Source: Paenibacillus sp. VTT E-133291
Lineage (GTDB): Bacteria; Bacillota; Bacilli; Paenibacillales; Paenibacillaceae
Assembly: GCF_002264395.1 (NCBI RefSeq)
Contig: NZ_NFVA01000014.1
Span: 27,041-91,040 of the forward strand
DNA length: 64,000 nt
Reading direction: 5' to 3'
Shown here: positions 1 through 7,857 of the stretch, piece after piece
Layout: every line of letters begins with the position of its first letter
Position numbering within the stretch: position 1 is the stretch's first letter
Translations under genes and position numbers: made by a program
Notes under the pieces: model-generated
The model's input: only the letters and a program-made list of their open reading frames with translations
What the model was told of the DNA's origin: nothing
The model's database searches: none

Positions 1-270
1 ACAGGCGAGGCATGGTTTAATCCTTGTTCGATAGAGCAATTGTATAGGGCTAATCCTGACTATCTTTTCGTAGAGAAACGTGTGATGGAGAATTTTAGTG
101 CTGAAGAAAATATGGATAAACTTATGGAAAGCGAACCGTGGAGAAATTTAAAAGCAGTCAAAAATAATCACGTTTCCTATATTGATACAAGTCTTTGGGT
201 AGATGGTTGTGGAGTCAATGGGCAGAAGATTATAATTGATCAAATTGTTAGTAACTTAATAAGCCATTAA
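1..270 (+). CDS. Siderophore-iron ABC transporter binding protein, C-terminal part (5' end outside window)
   Basis: The frame is open from base 1, so only the last 89 residues are present. They match the end of a Fe-siderophore periplasmic-binding fold: a stretch reading QLYRANPDYLFVE, then NLKAVKNNHV, then a short C-terminal helix. The next gene ends very similarly (SLKAVKNNDV near its end), so the two look like tandem paralogues. Family knowledge says such proteins deliver ferric siderophore to an FecCD-type permease; no permease or ATPase gene is in view, so these must lie upstream of the window or elsewhere. There is no clear terminator before the next gene. Confidence 0.75.
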   Translation, partial: TGEAWFNPCSIEQLYRANPDYLFVEKRVMENFSAEENMDKLMESEPWRNLKAVKNNHVSYIDTSLWVDGCGVNGQKIIIDQIVSNLISH

Positions 271-345
271 TAGTGTAGAGCACAATAATCCAATTAAATT
301 CGCACCATTCCCTATGGAATGATATCTTCTTATTTGATAATCTTT

Positions 346-364
346 GATAATGATAATTATTATC
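346..364 (+). promoter_or_regulatory. Fur box
   Basis: The 19 bases GATAATGATAATTATTATC match the classic Fur consensus GATAATGATAATCATTATC at 18 of 19 positions and form a near-perfect palindrome. It lies about 20 bases upstream of the ATG at 385, where bound Fur would block transcription of the binding-protein and reductase genes under iron-replete conditions. Confidence 0.85.
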
Positions 365-384
365 AATACAAGGGGAGAGAATAG

Positions 385-1389
385 ATGATGTCAAAACGTA
401 TATTTACGTTGATAGGAATAACGCTATTAGTGTTTGTCTTAACGGCATGTTCCAAATCAGCAAATAAGCCAGAAGAAGCTTCCACGGAGCAAAAAGTAAG
501 TAATAATCAAACAAACGTAAGTGATGATAAAGAAACAAGAGTGGTAAGTGATATATTTGGGGAGGTCACCATCCCGGCTAATCCTATAAACATTCTTGTC
601 ACGAGTTCGAGTTATGCAGAGGATTTAATCGAGATGGGCATTATCCCGCAGGTGAGTGTAGTCGTTCCTGAGATTGAACCTGATTATCGGACACCCTATT
701 TGGAACAACACGGAGTTGAACTGATCTCACAAACACAATATGAATACAACCTCGAGCAACTGCTCAGCTTATCACCGGATATGATTATTACGCCAGGTGA
801 AGGCTTGGATACCAAGGTGTATGATGAGTTGTCAAAAATTGCGCCGACAGTCGCTCTAAACGCAGGTGTAGGGGTACATGATGCGGTGAAAGAGCTGGCA
901 GTACTTTTTAATAAAGAAGCCGAAGCGGACAAGCTGTTAACTGCTCTTGATCAGAAGGCGAGTGAGGCCAAAGAAAAAATTCATCTGGCAATTGGCGATA
1001 AAACCGTACTCGTGCTTAGAGTAGAACCTAGCCGGTACCGTTATTTAGGTCCAAAAGCAGATGACGATGTTAGTGAATTCTTTTATAAAACGCTCGGGCT
1101 GAATAGTCCTGAAGTTACTAAAGATTCCGATGTATGGTTCACACAGTTTTCATTAGAGATTTTACCGGACATCAAACCGGATTATATTTTCCTAGAAACA
1201 AGAAGTATGGTGGATCTTGATAGCTCAGAATCATTAGCAGAATTAGAAAAGAATCCGCTGTGGAAAAGCCTGAAAGCCGTCAAAAATAATGATGTCTTCC
1301 CAATACGTACCAATGATTATATTCAAGCCAAAGGTCCAATTGGAACAAGTAAGCTTATTGACTATATCGTAGAAAAGTTGGTGCCTTAA
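385..1389 (+). CDS. Iron-siderophore ABC transporter substrate-binding lipoprotein
   Basis: This 334-residue protein begins with a lipoprotein signal peptide whose lipobox is LTAC (cysteine near residue 22), followed by a Ser/Asn/Glu-rich linker typical of a membrane-tethered binding protein. The mature part fits the class III periplasmic-binding fold used for ferric siderophores, including a segment LLSLSPDMIITP typical of the family. An ATG with the SD-like AGGGGAGAG sits just 3' of a Fur box, so iron-repressed expression is expected. The next gene starts immediately after its stop codon, suggesting one transcript. The siderophore type cannot be deduced. It resembles the C-terminus of the truncated gene upstream, pointing to a duplication. 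Confidence 0.88.
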   Translation: MMSKRIFTLIGITLLVFVLTACSKSANKPEEASTEQKVSNNQTNVSDDKETRVVSDIFGEVTIPANPINILVTSSSYAEDLIEMGIIPQVSVVVPEIEPDYRTPYLEQHGVELISQTQYEYNLEQLLSLSPDMIITPGEGLDTKVYDELSKIAPTVALNAGVGVHDAVKELAVLFNKEAEADKLLTALDQKASEAKEKIHLAIGDKTVLVLRVEPSRYRYLGPKADDDVSEFFYKTLGLNSPEVTKDSDVWFTQFSLEILPDIKPDYIFLETRSMVDLDSSESLAELEKNPLWKSLKAVKNNDVFPIRTNDYIQAKGPIGTSKLIDYIVEKLVP

Positions 1390-2445
1390 GTGAACGAAAA
1401 ACAACTCGATATCTATGATATTACGATCATTGGTGGTGGCCCCGCAGGCATGTATGCAGCTTTTTATAGTGGTATGAGAGCCATGCGTACAAAACTAATT
1501 GATGCCAAAGAGGAATTAGGTGGATTCATGCGCACCTATCCTGAAAAGTTAGTGTGGGATGTTGGCGGCGTTGATCCAATACGCTGTGAACGCTTAATAG
1601 ATTCTTTAGAGAAGCAGGCTAGAACTTTTGATCCAACCCTTGTACTAGGACAGGAAATTGCTCATATGGAGCGGCAGGATGATATATTTATTCTGACATC
1701 CAAAACAGGCGGACTTCATTATACACGTACTATATTACTATGTGCTGGTCGCGGAATGACGCAAGTTCAAAAGCTGGATATTGAAGGTGCAAACCGTTAT
1801 GAATTGAATAATCTCCACTACACCGTTACAGATTTATCGAGATTTAAAGATCAACGTGTTCTTATTTCTGGCGGAGGAGATTCCGCAGTGGATTGGGCAA
1901 ATGAAATTGTGAGTTTGGCGAAGCAAGTCATTGTGGTACATAGACGAAATGAGTTTACTGCACATGAGCTGCCTGTAGCCCAAATGAAAACATCCGCTAC
2001 GGTCATGACACCGTATAGTATCTCTCGCTTATATGGCGTAGGTGAACGCATTGGAACTGTAGCTCTTGAACACGCTGAGACTGGTGAAATAGAACAAATT
2101 GAAGTCGATGAAGTGATCGTGAGTCATGGATTTGATCGTGATTTTGGGGATTTACTGAACTGGGGCTTAGACAAAGAAGATTATGGTGTGTCTGTTGATC
2201 AGCGGATGCGAACCAGTATCCCCGGGATTTTCGGAGCAGGTGATTTTATTACTTATGGCAGTAAGGTTCGTTTAATTGCTGGTGCCTTTAATGATGCTGT
2301 GTTAGCAGTTAATAGTGCCAAACTTTATCTAGATCCGTCAGCTTCAGATATGGCTGGTGTTTCTTCTCATAACGCTCGTTTTTTTGAGAAAAACAAAGCC
2401 ATTGGAAACGAGGCTTGTGGAAACCTCAATGTCATACAGTCCTAA
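1390..2445 (+). CDS. NAD(P)H-dependent flavin oxidoreductase, ferredoxin-NADP reductase type (candidate siderophore-iron reductase)
   Basis: This 351-residue thioredoxin-reductase-fold flavoprotein has an N-terminal FAD motif GGGPAGMYAA, a second dinucleotide motif SGGGDSAVDWANE near residue 160 for NAD(P)H, and the FAD-closing motif GIFGAGDF near residue 280. The redox CxxC of true thioredoxin reductases is absent, which places it with YumC/YcgT-type ferredoxin-NADP reductases. GTG is the first codon after the upstream stop, so it is almost certainly co-transcribed behind the Fur box. In Staphylococcus the related, Fur-controlled IruO helps release iron from hydroxamate siderophores; the same role here is an inference from context. 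The start codon has only a weak SD. Confidence 0.82.
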   Translation: MNEKQLDIYDITIIGGGPAGMYAAFYSGMRAMRTKLIDAKEELGGFMRTYPEKLVWDVGGVDPIRCERLIDSLEKQARTFDPTLVLGQEIAHMERQDDIFILTSKTGGLHYTRTILLCAGRGMTQVQKLDIEGANRYELNNLHYTVTDLSRFKDQRVLISGGGDSAVDWANEIVSLAKQVIVVHRRNEFTAHELPVAQMKTSATVMTPYSISRLYGVGERIGTVALEHAETGEIEQIEVDEVIVSHGFDRDFGDLLNWGLDKEDYGVSVDQRMRTSIPGIFGAGDFITYGSKVRLIAGAFNDAVLAVNSAKLYLDPSASDMAGVSSHNARFFEKNKAIGNEACGNLNVIQS

Positions 2446-2470
2446 TAGGAGTTGAAAATGAATACATCCC

Positions 2471-2499
2471 AAAAGACGACGTTCGAGTCGTCTTTTTTT
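2471..2499. terminator. Rho-independent terminator, probably bidirectional
   Basis: A perfect 10-bp stem AAAAGACGAC/GTCGTCTTTT with a 6-base loop is followed by a T run. The A run on the other side gives a T run on the minus strand as well. It closes the iron operon and probably the small minus-strand gene at 2552-2695. Confidence 0.85.
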
Positions 2500-2551
2500 A
2501 CGTCTATCCTGCAGGAGTTGGTCATGAGGGTTTTGGAAGCCGAAAGCCAGT

Positions 2552-2695
2552 TTACGAATGGATAGCTGATTTTTGTGTGGTGTTACTTCTTTTAACTTTC
2601 CATAAGCAGCTCTGAATTCGCCTCAAAAGTCGCCAACTTATTTCTGCCTCTCGATATTCTCTCAGTTTCTCAATCAGATATGGATGTTCCAACAT
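2552..2695 (-). CDS. Small hypothetical protein (47 aa)
   Basis: The minus strand carries an ATG at 2695 preceded at good distance by GGGGGAGA, followed by 47 codons and a stop at 2552. The product starts MLEHPYLIEKLREYREAEIS and continues with a basic, Arg/Lys/Trp-rich tail; there is no membrane segment. Short cytosolic proteins beginning with a similar HPxLIExL..R..E pattern occur in bacilli, but I do not recognise a named family. The strong ribosome-binding site and the terminator-like hairpin beyond its stop support a real gene. It is convergent with the iron operon and divergent from the SgrR-like gene. Confidence 0.45.
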   Translation of the reverse strand: MLEHPYLIEKLREYREAEISWRLLRRIQSCLWKVKRSNTTQKSAIHS

Positions 2696-2822
2696 ATGTT
2701 CTCCCCCGCTTCCTTATTTCTGTAAGACTTATTATGCGCTGTTCAAAAGGGGATAAAAAGCGTATACTTTCCACACATGATTTCCTCTTTTGAGGAATAT
2801 AACCGAAAGGAGGCAGAAAAAG

Positions 2823-4631
2823 GTGATCATGACTGAACGGTATTTTACGCTTTACGACCGCTTCGGTGGGGGGATTAGTGAGGGAATGCCCGTAGAAGCA
2901 ACCTTGGAGGAGCTGGCGGAAGCGTTGTTCTGCACCACTCGGAACGCGAAGCTTATCCTGCGCAGGCTGGAGGAAGAAGGTCTGATTGATTGGATTCCGG
3001 GGCGCGGACGTGGGAATCGCTCGCGGATCGCTTTCAAGACGGACAAGGAAATTTTCCTGCTAAGCTTGATCCAGAGCTGGGCAGAAAAAGGGGATTATAA
3101 GCAAGCTTTTGAATGGCTACAATTGTTCGGTGAGGGAACGCTTGCCAAGCCCAAATTCCTTGAATGGCTAAACGGTCAATTTGGCTACCGAAAAGAGGAA
3201 GCACGTGATGGTATCTCTACGAGTGACATACTGCGCTTCCCGATTTACAGTCCCATCACGACCTTTGACCCTGCTCAAGTAAGATTTTGCGCTGACGCAC
3301 ATCTGTTGCGGCAAATTTACGACCGCCTCCTCCGGTTTGATGAAGCTGCGGGCAAAATTGTTCCGAGTATCGCTCATCATTGGACGTCCAATGCAGAAGC
3401 GAGTGAGTGGACCTTCTATCTACGCAAGGGGGTGCACTTCCATAATGGGCACGAACTGACCGCAAGAGATGTAGCCTTTACGCTGGAGCGTTTGCGCGGA
3501 GACACCAATAACCGCTGGCTGCTGCGGGGAGTAGAACGGATCGAAGCGCTAGGCCCGCGTGTAATACAAATGCATTTGAAGCAGCCAAACCGAATCTTCG
3601 ACAGGTACATGTGCTCCAGCGCAGCATCCATCCTGCCTGCCAACTTGGGTGGTATGGAAGAGACGGACTTCTGGCGGCTGCCGATCGGCACCGGCCCTTT
3701 TCGGATCGTCTCGCAGTCATCGCACTGCATCGAGTTGGCTGCCCACACTGCCTATCATGAAGGAAGGCCCTATTTGGATGGTGTGGATATGATTACCATG
3801 CCGGAGGAATGTCTTCAGTCAACAATTAATATTCCCGAGGTGCTGCATCACGAGTTCGTCGAGAATCATCCGCTGGGAAACCATAACGGAGACTGGCAGA
3901 CGCTAAAGCAATTATCCAATGGCTGTACGATGCTAACCTGGAATCTTCGACGGCCGGGTGCACAGCAGTCGGAGGCGTTCCGCCGGGCGGTACGCATGAT
4001 TCTGAATACTGGCGACCTGGTCTCGGAACTGGGGGGTGATCGCGTGCTATCTGCCTTCGGTTTCCACCCGGAAGCGAGCCAATCCCGCTCTGTTGAACCG
4101 TTCCGTCTAGATCGTGTAAAAACTGTTCTGCGTGAATCGAATTATGACGGTTCAGTCATCCGCTTCACTGCCCATGAGAAGTTTGAGGAAGATGCTCGAT
4201 GGATTGTGGAAAGACTTGAGCAGTGGAGTATTAAGGTAGATCTAAAGATCATTTCATGGGAAGATAAACCTGGTTGTGGCAGTCCACATCACGACGAAGA
4301 TTTGATGATCGTAGGATTCGTCTTGGCTGAAGACGAGGTATGTGAGATTGAAGTTTATGAGCATGGGGACAGTCCTTTCCGGGCGTATTTGGACGATGAG
4401 CTTCTGAACTGGATTAACGGAAGAATTGACGATGCCTTAAGCGCCGATACGGAAACTGGCAGACGCCAGCATTTGAAGGGGATTGAGGAACATTTAAGCG
4501 ACGAAGCTTCGGTCATTTTTCTCCATCATAAAGAGTTTCGAACATACTTACATCCTTCAATCCGTGGCGTCCATTTGAATACACTTGGGTGGGTCGATTT
4601 TAAAGATATCTGGCTGGAAAAGCTGAGCTAA
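2823..4631 (+). CDS. SgrR-type transcriptional regulator with C-terminal solute-binding domain
   Basis: A protein of about 602 residues. Residues 1-100 form a winged-helix domain (segment FCTTRNAKLILRRLEEEGLI, then a WIPGRGRGNRS wing). From about 140 to the end it resembles a family-5 extracellular solute-binding protein, including the typical segment WTFYLRKGVHFHNG. This is the SgrR/YbaE architecture, in which the binding domain is cytoplasmic and thought to sense a small ligand. No signal peptide is present. GTG at 2823 was chosen because AAAGGAGG lies 9 bases upstream; the frame opens further up with a TTG at 2790, but that would place the SD inside the gene. No transporter is adjacent, so the regulated target is unknown. 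Confidence 0.8.
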   Translation: MIMTERYFTLYDRFGGGISEGMPVEATLEELAEALFCTTRNAKLILRRLEEEGLIDWIPGRGRGNRSRIAFKTDKEIFLLSLIQSWAEKGDYKQAFEWLQLFGEGTLAKPKFLEWLNGQFGYRKEEARDGISTSDILRFPIYSPITTFDPAQVRFCADAHLLRQIYDRLLRFDEAAGKIVPSIAHHWTSNAEASEWTFYLRKGVHFHNGHELTARDVAFTLERLRGDTNNRWLLRGVERIEALGPRVIQMHLKQPNRIFDRYMCSSAASILPANLGGMEETDFWRLPIGTGPFRIVSQSSHCIELAAHTAYHEGRPYLDGVDMITMPEECLQSTINIPEVLHHEFVENHPLGNHNGDWQTLKQLSNGCTMLTWNLRRPGAQQSEAFRRAVRMILNTGDLVSELGGDRVLSAFGFHPEASQSRSVEPFRLDRVKTVLRESNYDGSVIRFTAHEKFEEDARWIVERLEQWSIKVDLKIISWEDKPGCGSPHHDEDLMIVGFVLAEDEVCEIEVYEHGDSPFRAYLDDELLNWINGRIDDALSADTETGRRQHLKGIEEHLSDEASVIFLHHKEFRTYLHPSIRGVHLNTLGWVDFKDIWLEKLS

Positions 4632-4685
4632 GCAAGTATCCTTGAACACGTTAGACAAAATTCAGAGAATTGACAACATGAAGAA

Positions 4686-4736
4686 GCGGCTTTCCTTGAA
4701 CAGAGATTTCTGCAAAGGGGAAAGCCGCCTTTTTAG
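4686..4736 (+). terminator. Rho-independent terminator
   Basis: A perfect 10-bp stem GCGGCTTTCC/GGAAAGCCGC (4686-4695 and 4719-4728) is followed by CTTTTTAG. It ends the SgrR-type gene. Confidence 0.8.
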
Positions 4737-4772
4737 TATTTTACCAGTTAGGTCAGGTGAAGAGGAGGCATT

Positions 4773-5246
4773 ATGTTGCGAAAATTACTCATTATTTTGA
4801 TATTAAATGTGATTAGTATTTTTGCTGTAGAAGGGATGACTTTTAAATATAGTCCTGGTGGAAGTATTTCAGGGAATGGTAACCCAGGTATCATAGCTTT
4901 GGTTGTAGGATTATTGTTGTTCACCATTTTATTATTTAATGTAGGTGCTTTAATTAGGGGGTTCAAAAGTAAGAATAAAAGTAAACTTGTCCATGTTACA
5001 CTCCCTTTAACCTCCATACTTATTATAGGAATAATGATTTGGGGAGAAACATCTAAAATTCGTTCATTATCTAACAATCTCAATGGATTTACTAACCATA
5101 AAGACTCCGTGGTGTATCGTTTCGGTTGGATTAACCAATACACAAATAACCTGTTTTTTAATGGGTACATTTTTTTCGGTGGTGTGGCACTAACGGCTTT
5201 CATCGTTTGGGTAGTGACTTCCCCACGACAACTCAAAAAATACTAG
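4773..5246 (+). CDS. Small integral membrane protein of unknown function
   Basis: This 157-residue protein has four likely membrane segments: an N-terminal hydrophobic helix (residues 4-20), a second at about 40-64, a third at about 78-92 and a last one near 128-150. A polar stretch (about residues 95-125) lies between the third and fourth. A good GAGGAGG precedes the ATG. No catalytic motif or named family is recognised. It stands alone between a terminator and a gene-poor 180-base gap, so context gives no role. Confidence 0.6.
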   Translation: MLRKLLIILILNVISIFAVEGMTFKYSPGGSISGNGNPGIIALVVGLLLFTILLFNVGALIRGFKSKNKSKLVHVTLPLTSILIIGIMIWGETSKIRSLSNNLNGFTNHKDSVVYRFGWINQYTNNLFFNGYIFFGGVALTAFIVWVVTSPRQLKKY

Positions 5247-5426
5247 AAAGAGTAGCTAATGAAAAAAGTTATACGAAAATTTAATATAATCGCAGAGAAA
5301 TTCCACTGTATGGCGTCCAATAGATGTAGACGTTAAGAAAGTTTTAATGAGGTTCATTATGTTCCTTTGTTGCAGCCGATCCGTTATGCACAATGTATGA
5401 AATGAGAGACTATAACCGTTTTAAGG

Positions 5427-6032
5427 ATGGTGGATGAGTTGGGTTTCAAAATACGTAAAACCACGGTGCAGTCCGTCTGGATGATGTGGGAAAAAGCTTT
5501 TGCGTTGCTTTCACATTTTCGTGGAGCGCATAAGTCGCACTTTGGTATATGTACCGTGATGTTAAAAAAGCACCGGGGACAGCCTATTATATGCCAAGAC
5601 GCCACGGTCATCAACCAGGGCGAGTGGGTGGGAGAGCTCCACCTCGATAATGGAAGTATCCTGAAGTTGATCCAGTCCGAAGGATCGGATCGTGCTGCAC
5701 TCCAAACGGCTCGCATGCTGCGTAAATCAATGCAGCAAATCAATGAAGCCTTCGAATCGCAGTCCGAGTTCAGGCAGGTCAAGGCTTTATTAGGTATTAC
5801 ACTGCTCCATCGGGGATTAACACATGGTCTTGGTTTTGAACAGCAAAATATAAAGTCCGGTGTTTTTGAACGCATCACCACCATTTATCTTCGATTGCTG
5901 CTGTCTGCCATGCATCCGGAAGGCAGACAAAGAATCAGTCGGCGAACCGAACAACTGGTCCCGATGTTACTGATTCATTCACGGGCCTCACTGAAGAATC
6001 GGTTCTCACCCGGACAGAACTATTCTGGATAA
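5427..6032 (+). CDS. ykoP: YkoP-like protein
   Basis: This 201-residue soluble-looking protein carries the pattern DATVINQGEWVGELHLDN near residues 58-75, which I associate with the YkoP family of bacilli (a short segment with an x-G-D/E-W-x-x-E-L-H-x-D-N core). The family has no established biochemical function. It is followed within about 80 bases by a membrane polysaccharide deacetylase, a pairing seen in related bacteria, which suggests a role in envelope polysaccharide or lipid metabolism. The ATG at 5427 has a poor SD; a TTG at 5439 is an alternative. The opposite strand is also open over much of this region but shows no recognisable protein. Confidence 0.65.
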   Translation: MVDELGFKIRKTTVQSVWMMWEKAFALLSHFRGAHKSHFGICTVMLKKHRGQPIICQDATVINQGEWVGELHLDNGSILKLIQSEGSDRAALQTARMLRKSMQQINEAFESQSEFRQVKALLGITLLHRGLTHGLGFEQQNIKSGVFERITTIYLRLLLSAMHPEGRQRISRRTEQLVPMLLIHSRASLKNRFSPGQNYSG

Positions 6033-6110
6033 GTCTTAAGCTTGTAATATGGAGGTGTAATTATTCTTACATATCTTATAGGAGGAATACTATGTACTGC
6101 CACCCTTTAC

Positions 6111-6761
6111 ATGTTTATTCCGAGTTTGATTACGCGAGTGAGCGGCTTTGGTGTCTTTCGCAAAGGAACGGTAAAGAAACAGGTGGCATTCACTTTTGAC
6201 GATGGACCACATCCGGAATATACGCCGGAATTACTGGATTTATTGAAGTTACATCAAGTGAAAGCCACTTTTTTCGTGCTTGGATCGCGAGCGGAGCAGT
6301 ATCCAGACCTGATCAGAAGAATGAATCGGGAAGGCCATCAGATTGGCATCCATAATTATTGTCATACCTCTAACTGGCTGATGCTGCCCCGTACGATTAG
6401 GCGAGAACATCTGGACCGCTCCGCTGATATTATAGAGTCTATTGTCGGAACCAGGCCCACTCATTACCGTCCACCTTGGGGATTAATCAATCTATTTGAT
6501 TTCTTTCGATACAAGCAGTATCGAATTGTTCTATGGTCGCTGAAGGCAGGCGACTGGAACACCAGGGTCTGTCAAACCCGGATGCAGGCCATTCTTTTAG
6601 ATGGAATCACCGATGGCTCCGTTGTCTTACTTCACGACAGCGGTGAGACTGTGGGCGCGGACCGGCATGCTCCTTATTTTATGCTGCAAGCTTTAGAGGA
6701 AGTGCTAAATCAACTGCAGGCAAGAAACCTGCAATTTGTTCGTCTTGATGAAATGTCTTGA
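6111..6761 (+). CDS. Polysaccharide deacetylase (NodB/CE4), probably membrane-anchored
   Basis: The five CE4 motifs are present: TFDDGPHP with the catalytic Asp and metal Asp, GIHNYCH with the two metal histidines, RPPWG, DWNT, and VLLHDSG. Such enzymes remove N-acetyl groups from beta-1,4-GlcNAc polymers or wall glycan. The first ATG in this frame (6111) has no SD. The frame is open upstream to 6048, and translation from there gives a hydrophobic stretch (ILTYLIGGILCTATLYM) like the N-terminal anchor of relatives, with GGAGGT at 6051-6056 but only ATT codons (6060, 6063) at start distance. The true start may therefore be a rare ATT. A strong SD plus ATG at 6092 is in another frame. It probably follows ykoP in one operon. 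Confidence 0.8.
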   Translation: MFIPSLITRVSGFGVFRKGTVKKQVAFTFDDGPHPEYTPELLDLLKLHQVKATFFVLGSRAEQYPDLIRRMNREGHQIGIHNYCHTSNWLMLPRTIRREHLDRSADIIESIVGTRPTHYRPPWGLINLFDFFRYKQYRIVLWSLKAGDWNTRVCQTRMQAILLDGITDGSVVLLHDSGETVGADRHAPYFMLQALEEVLNQLQARNLQFVRLDEMS

Positions 6762-6782
6762 CGCATTCCAGTATTTTTACTG

Positions 6783-7622
6783 TTATGACTTAAATTGTTT
6801 GCGGAAGCAGAGCGGCGAGATACCCATCATTAATTTGAAGGTCCGTCCAAAATGGGAGATGTTATCAAACCCAACCATACCTGCAATTTCAGTAACATTA
6901 AAAGAAGAGCCAACGAGCAAATCACGCGCTTCTTTAATGCGGATGTTATTAATATATTCAATAAAACTGAAGCCGGTGGCCTCTTTAAAAGTTCGGCATA
7001 GGTAGGAAGAGCTTATGTCGAACTGCCGTGAAATCTCACAGAGCTTAAGCGGTTCCATATAATGTTGATTTACATAATTAACGATGTCCAGGACTTTCTT
7101 GTGTGTGCGATTGGATTCCAACATTGGAGCTACACGGCTGTCAAATAGTTTACGATTAAGATAGAGAAGCAACTCCACCAATATTATTTGTTGGTACTGT
7201 TCATATCCACGATCTTGCTTCTTTCCCTCCTGGATCATCTTCTGAAAAAGCTGTTCGATGAAATACTGATCCTTCCCGGTCATCTTCAAAGCGCGGTAAT
7301 CACTTTTGAACAATTCGAGCAGTTCCTCACATTGACCGCCAGTGCAGAAATGCTGCAGGAATTCTTTTTTAAACAGCAGTGTAACCCGTTCATACATATT
7401 GCATCCAGAATTGACCAGTTTGTGCATTTCATGAATATCCATAAATAGCAACGTACCGCCCGCAACCTGGTAGGTTCTGTCCCCTATAAAATAATAAAAA
7501 TCCCCGGATATTAAATACAGAATCTCATAGGCATCATGATAGTGTCTTGAAGGCATGCTGGTGTATACCTGTTTCTTGCGGCTGATCTCAAAAAGAGTAG
7601 ACTCATAAAATACCGGCTTCAT
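6783..7622 (-). CDS. AraC-family transcriptional regulator with cupin sensor domain
   Basis: This 279-residue protein has an N-terminal beta-rich AraC ligand-binding domain (residues 10-150, with RHYHDAYEILYLISG) and two C-terminal helix-turn-helix motifs (about 180-275, ending HFGRTFKLMMGISPLCFRKQ). The ATG at 7622 follows AGGAGGTG. It is convergent with the deacetylase and divergent from the chitosanase gene, 235 bases away. In this family, linked divergent enzymes are often targets, so control of the chitosanase is plausible but unproven. The effector is unknown; an amino sugar or oligosaccharide would fit the neighbours. Confidence 0.85.
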   Translation of the reverse strand: MKPVFYESTLFEISRKKQVYTSMPSRHYHDAYEILYLISGDFYYFIGDRTYQVAGGTLLFMDIHEMHKLVNSGCNMYERVTLLFKKEFLQHFCTGGQCEELLELFKSDYRALKMTGKDQYFIEQLFQKMIQEGKKQDRGYEQYQQIILVELLLYLNRKLFDSRVAPMLESNRTHKKVLDIVNYVNQHYMEPLKLCEISRQFDISSSYLCRTFKEATGFSFIEYINNIRIKEARDLLVGSSFNVTEIAGMVGFDNISHFGRTFKLMMGISPLCFRKQFKS

Positions 7623-7776
7623 TCAGCACCTCCTAAGAGGATTGTAGACTTAATCTAGGGTTTGTAGCAACATATGTATAAAATTTAATAATTACAAGAA
7701 AATACGTGCTGTTTAGTCAAACTTTATGAGATAAGCTTGAATTGAATTACCAAGTGTTGGAAAAAGGAGGGCTGTC

Positions 7777-7788
7777 ATGCTCAGATAG
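7777..7788 (+). other. Minimal leader ORF (ATG plus two codons and stop) behind a strong SD
   Basis: AAAGGAGG at 7764-7771 is followed at a suitable distance by ATG CTC AGA TAG. It lies about 80 bases before the chitosanase start, probably within its leader transcript. It could act in translation-coupled control or be chance; no other support is visible. Confidence 0.25.
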
Positions 7789-7814
7789 GTTGGGGATAAG
7801 GTTCGCTGCCACTC

Positions 7815-7833
7815 AAAGTTAAAGCGCTTAAAC
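7815..7833 (+). promoter_or_regulatory. LacI/CcpA-type operator-like element, copy 1
   Basis: AAAGTTAAAGCGCTTAAAC contains the AAGCGCTT core used by LacI-family repressors and CcpA. An identical 19-base copy lies at 18890-18908. This copy is 25 bases upstream of the chitosanase GTG, a position compatible with repression. Confidence 0.55.
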
Positions 7834-7857
7834 TATTTAATTAAAGGAGAGATTGCG

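Noticed and set aside
2415..2615. 66-codon plus-strand frame overlapping the end of the flavin reductase gene
   Set aside because: It runs straight through a strong terminator hairpin and overlaps the better-supported minus-strand small gene.
4748..5236. Long open frame on the minus strand opposite the small membrane protein gene
   Set aside because: It has no SD and a Pro/Asn/Ile-rich product without family features; the plus-strand gene has a strong SD and plausible membrane helices.
5384..5884. 166-codon minus-strand frame opposite ykoP
   Set aside because: The product is Cys/Ser-rich and unrecognisable, while the plus strand shows the YkoP pattern.
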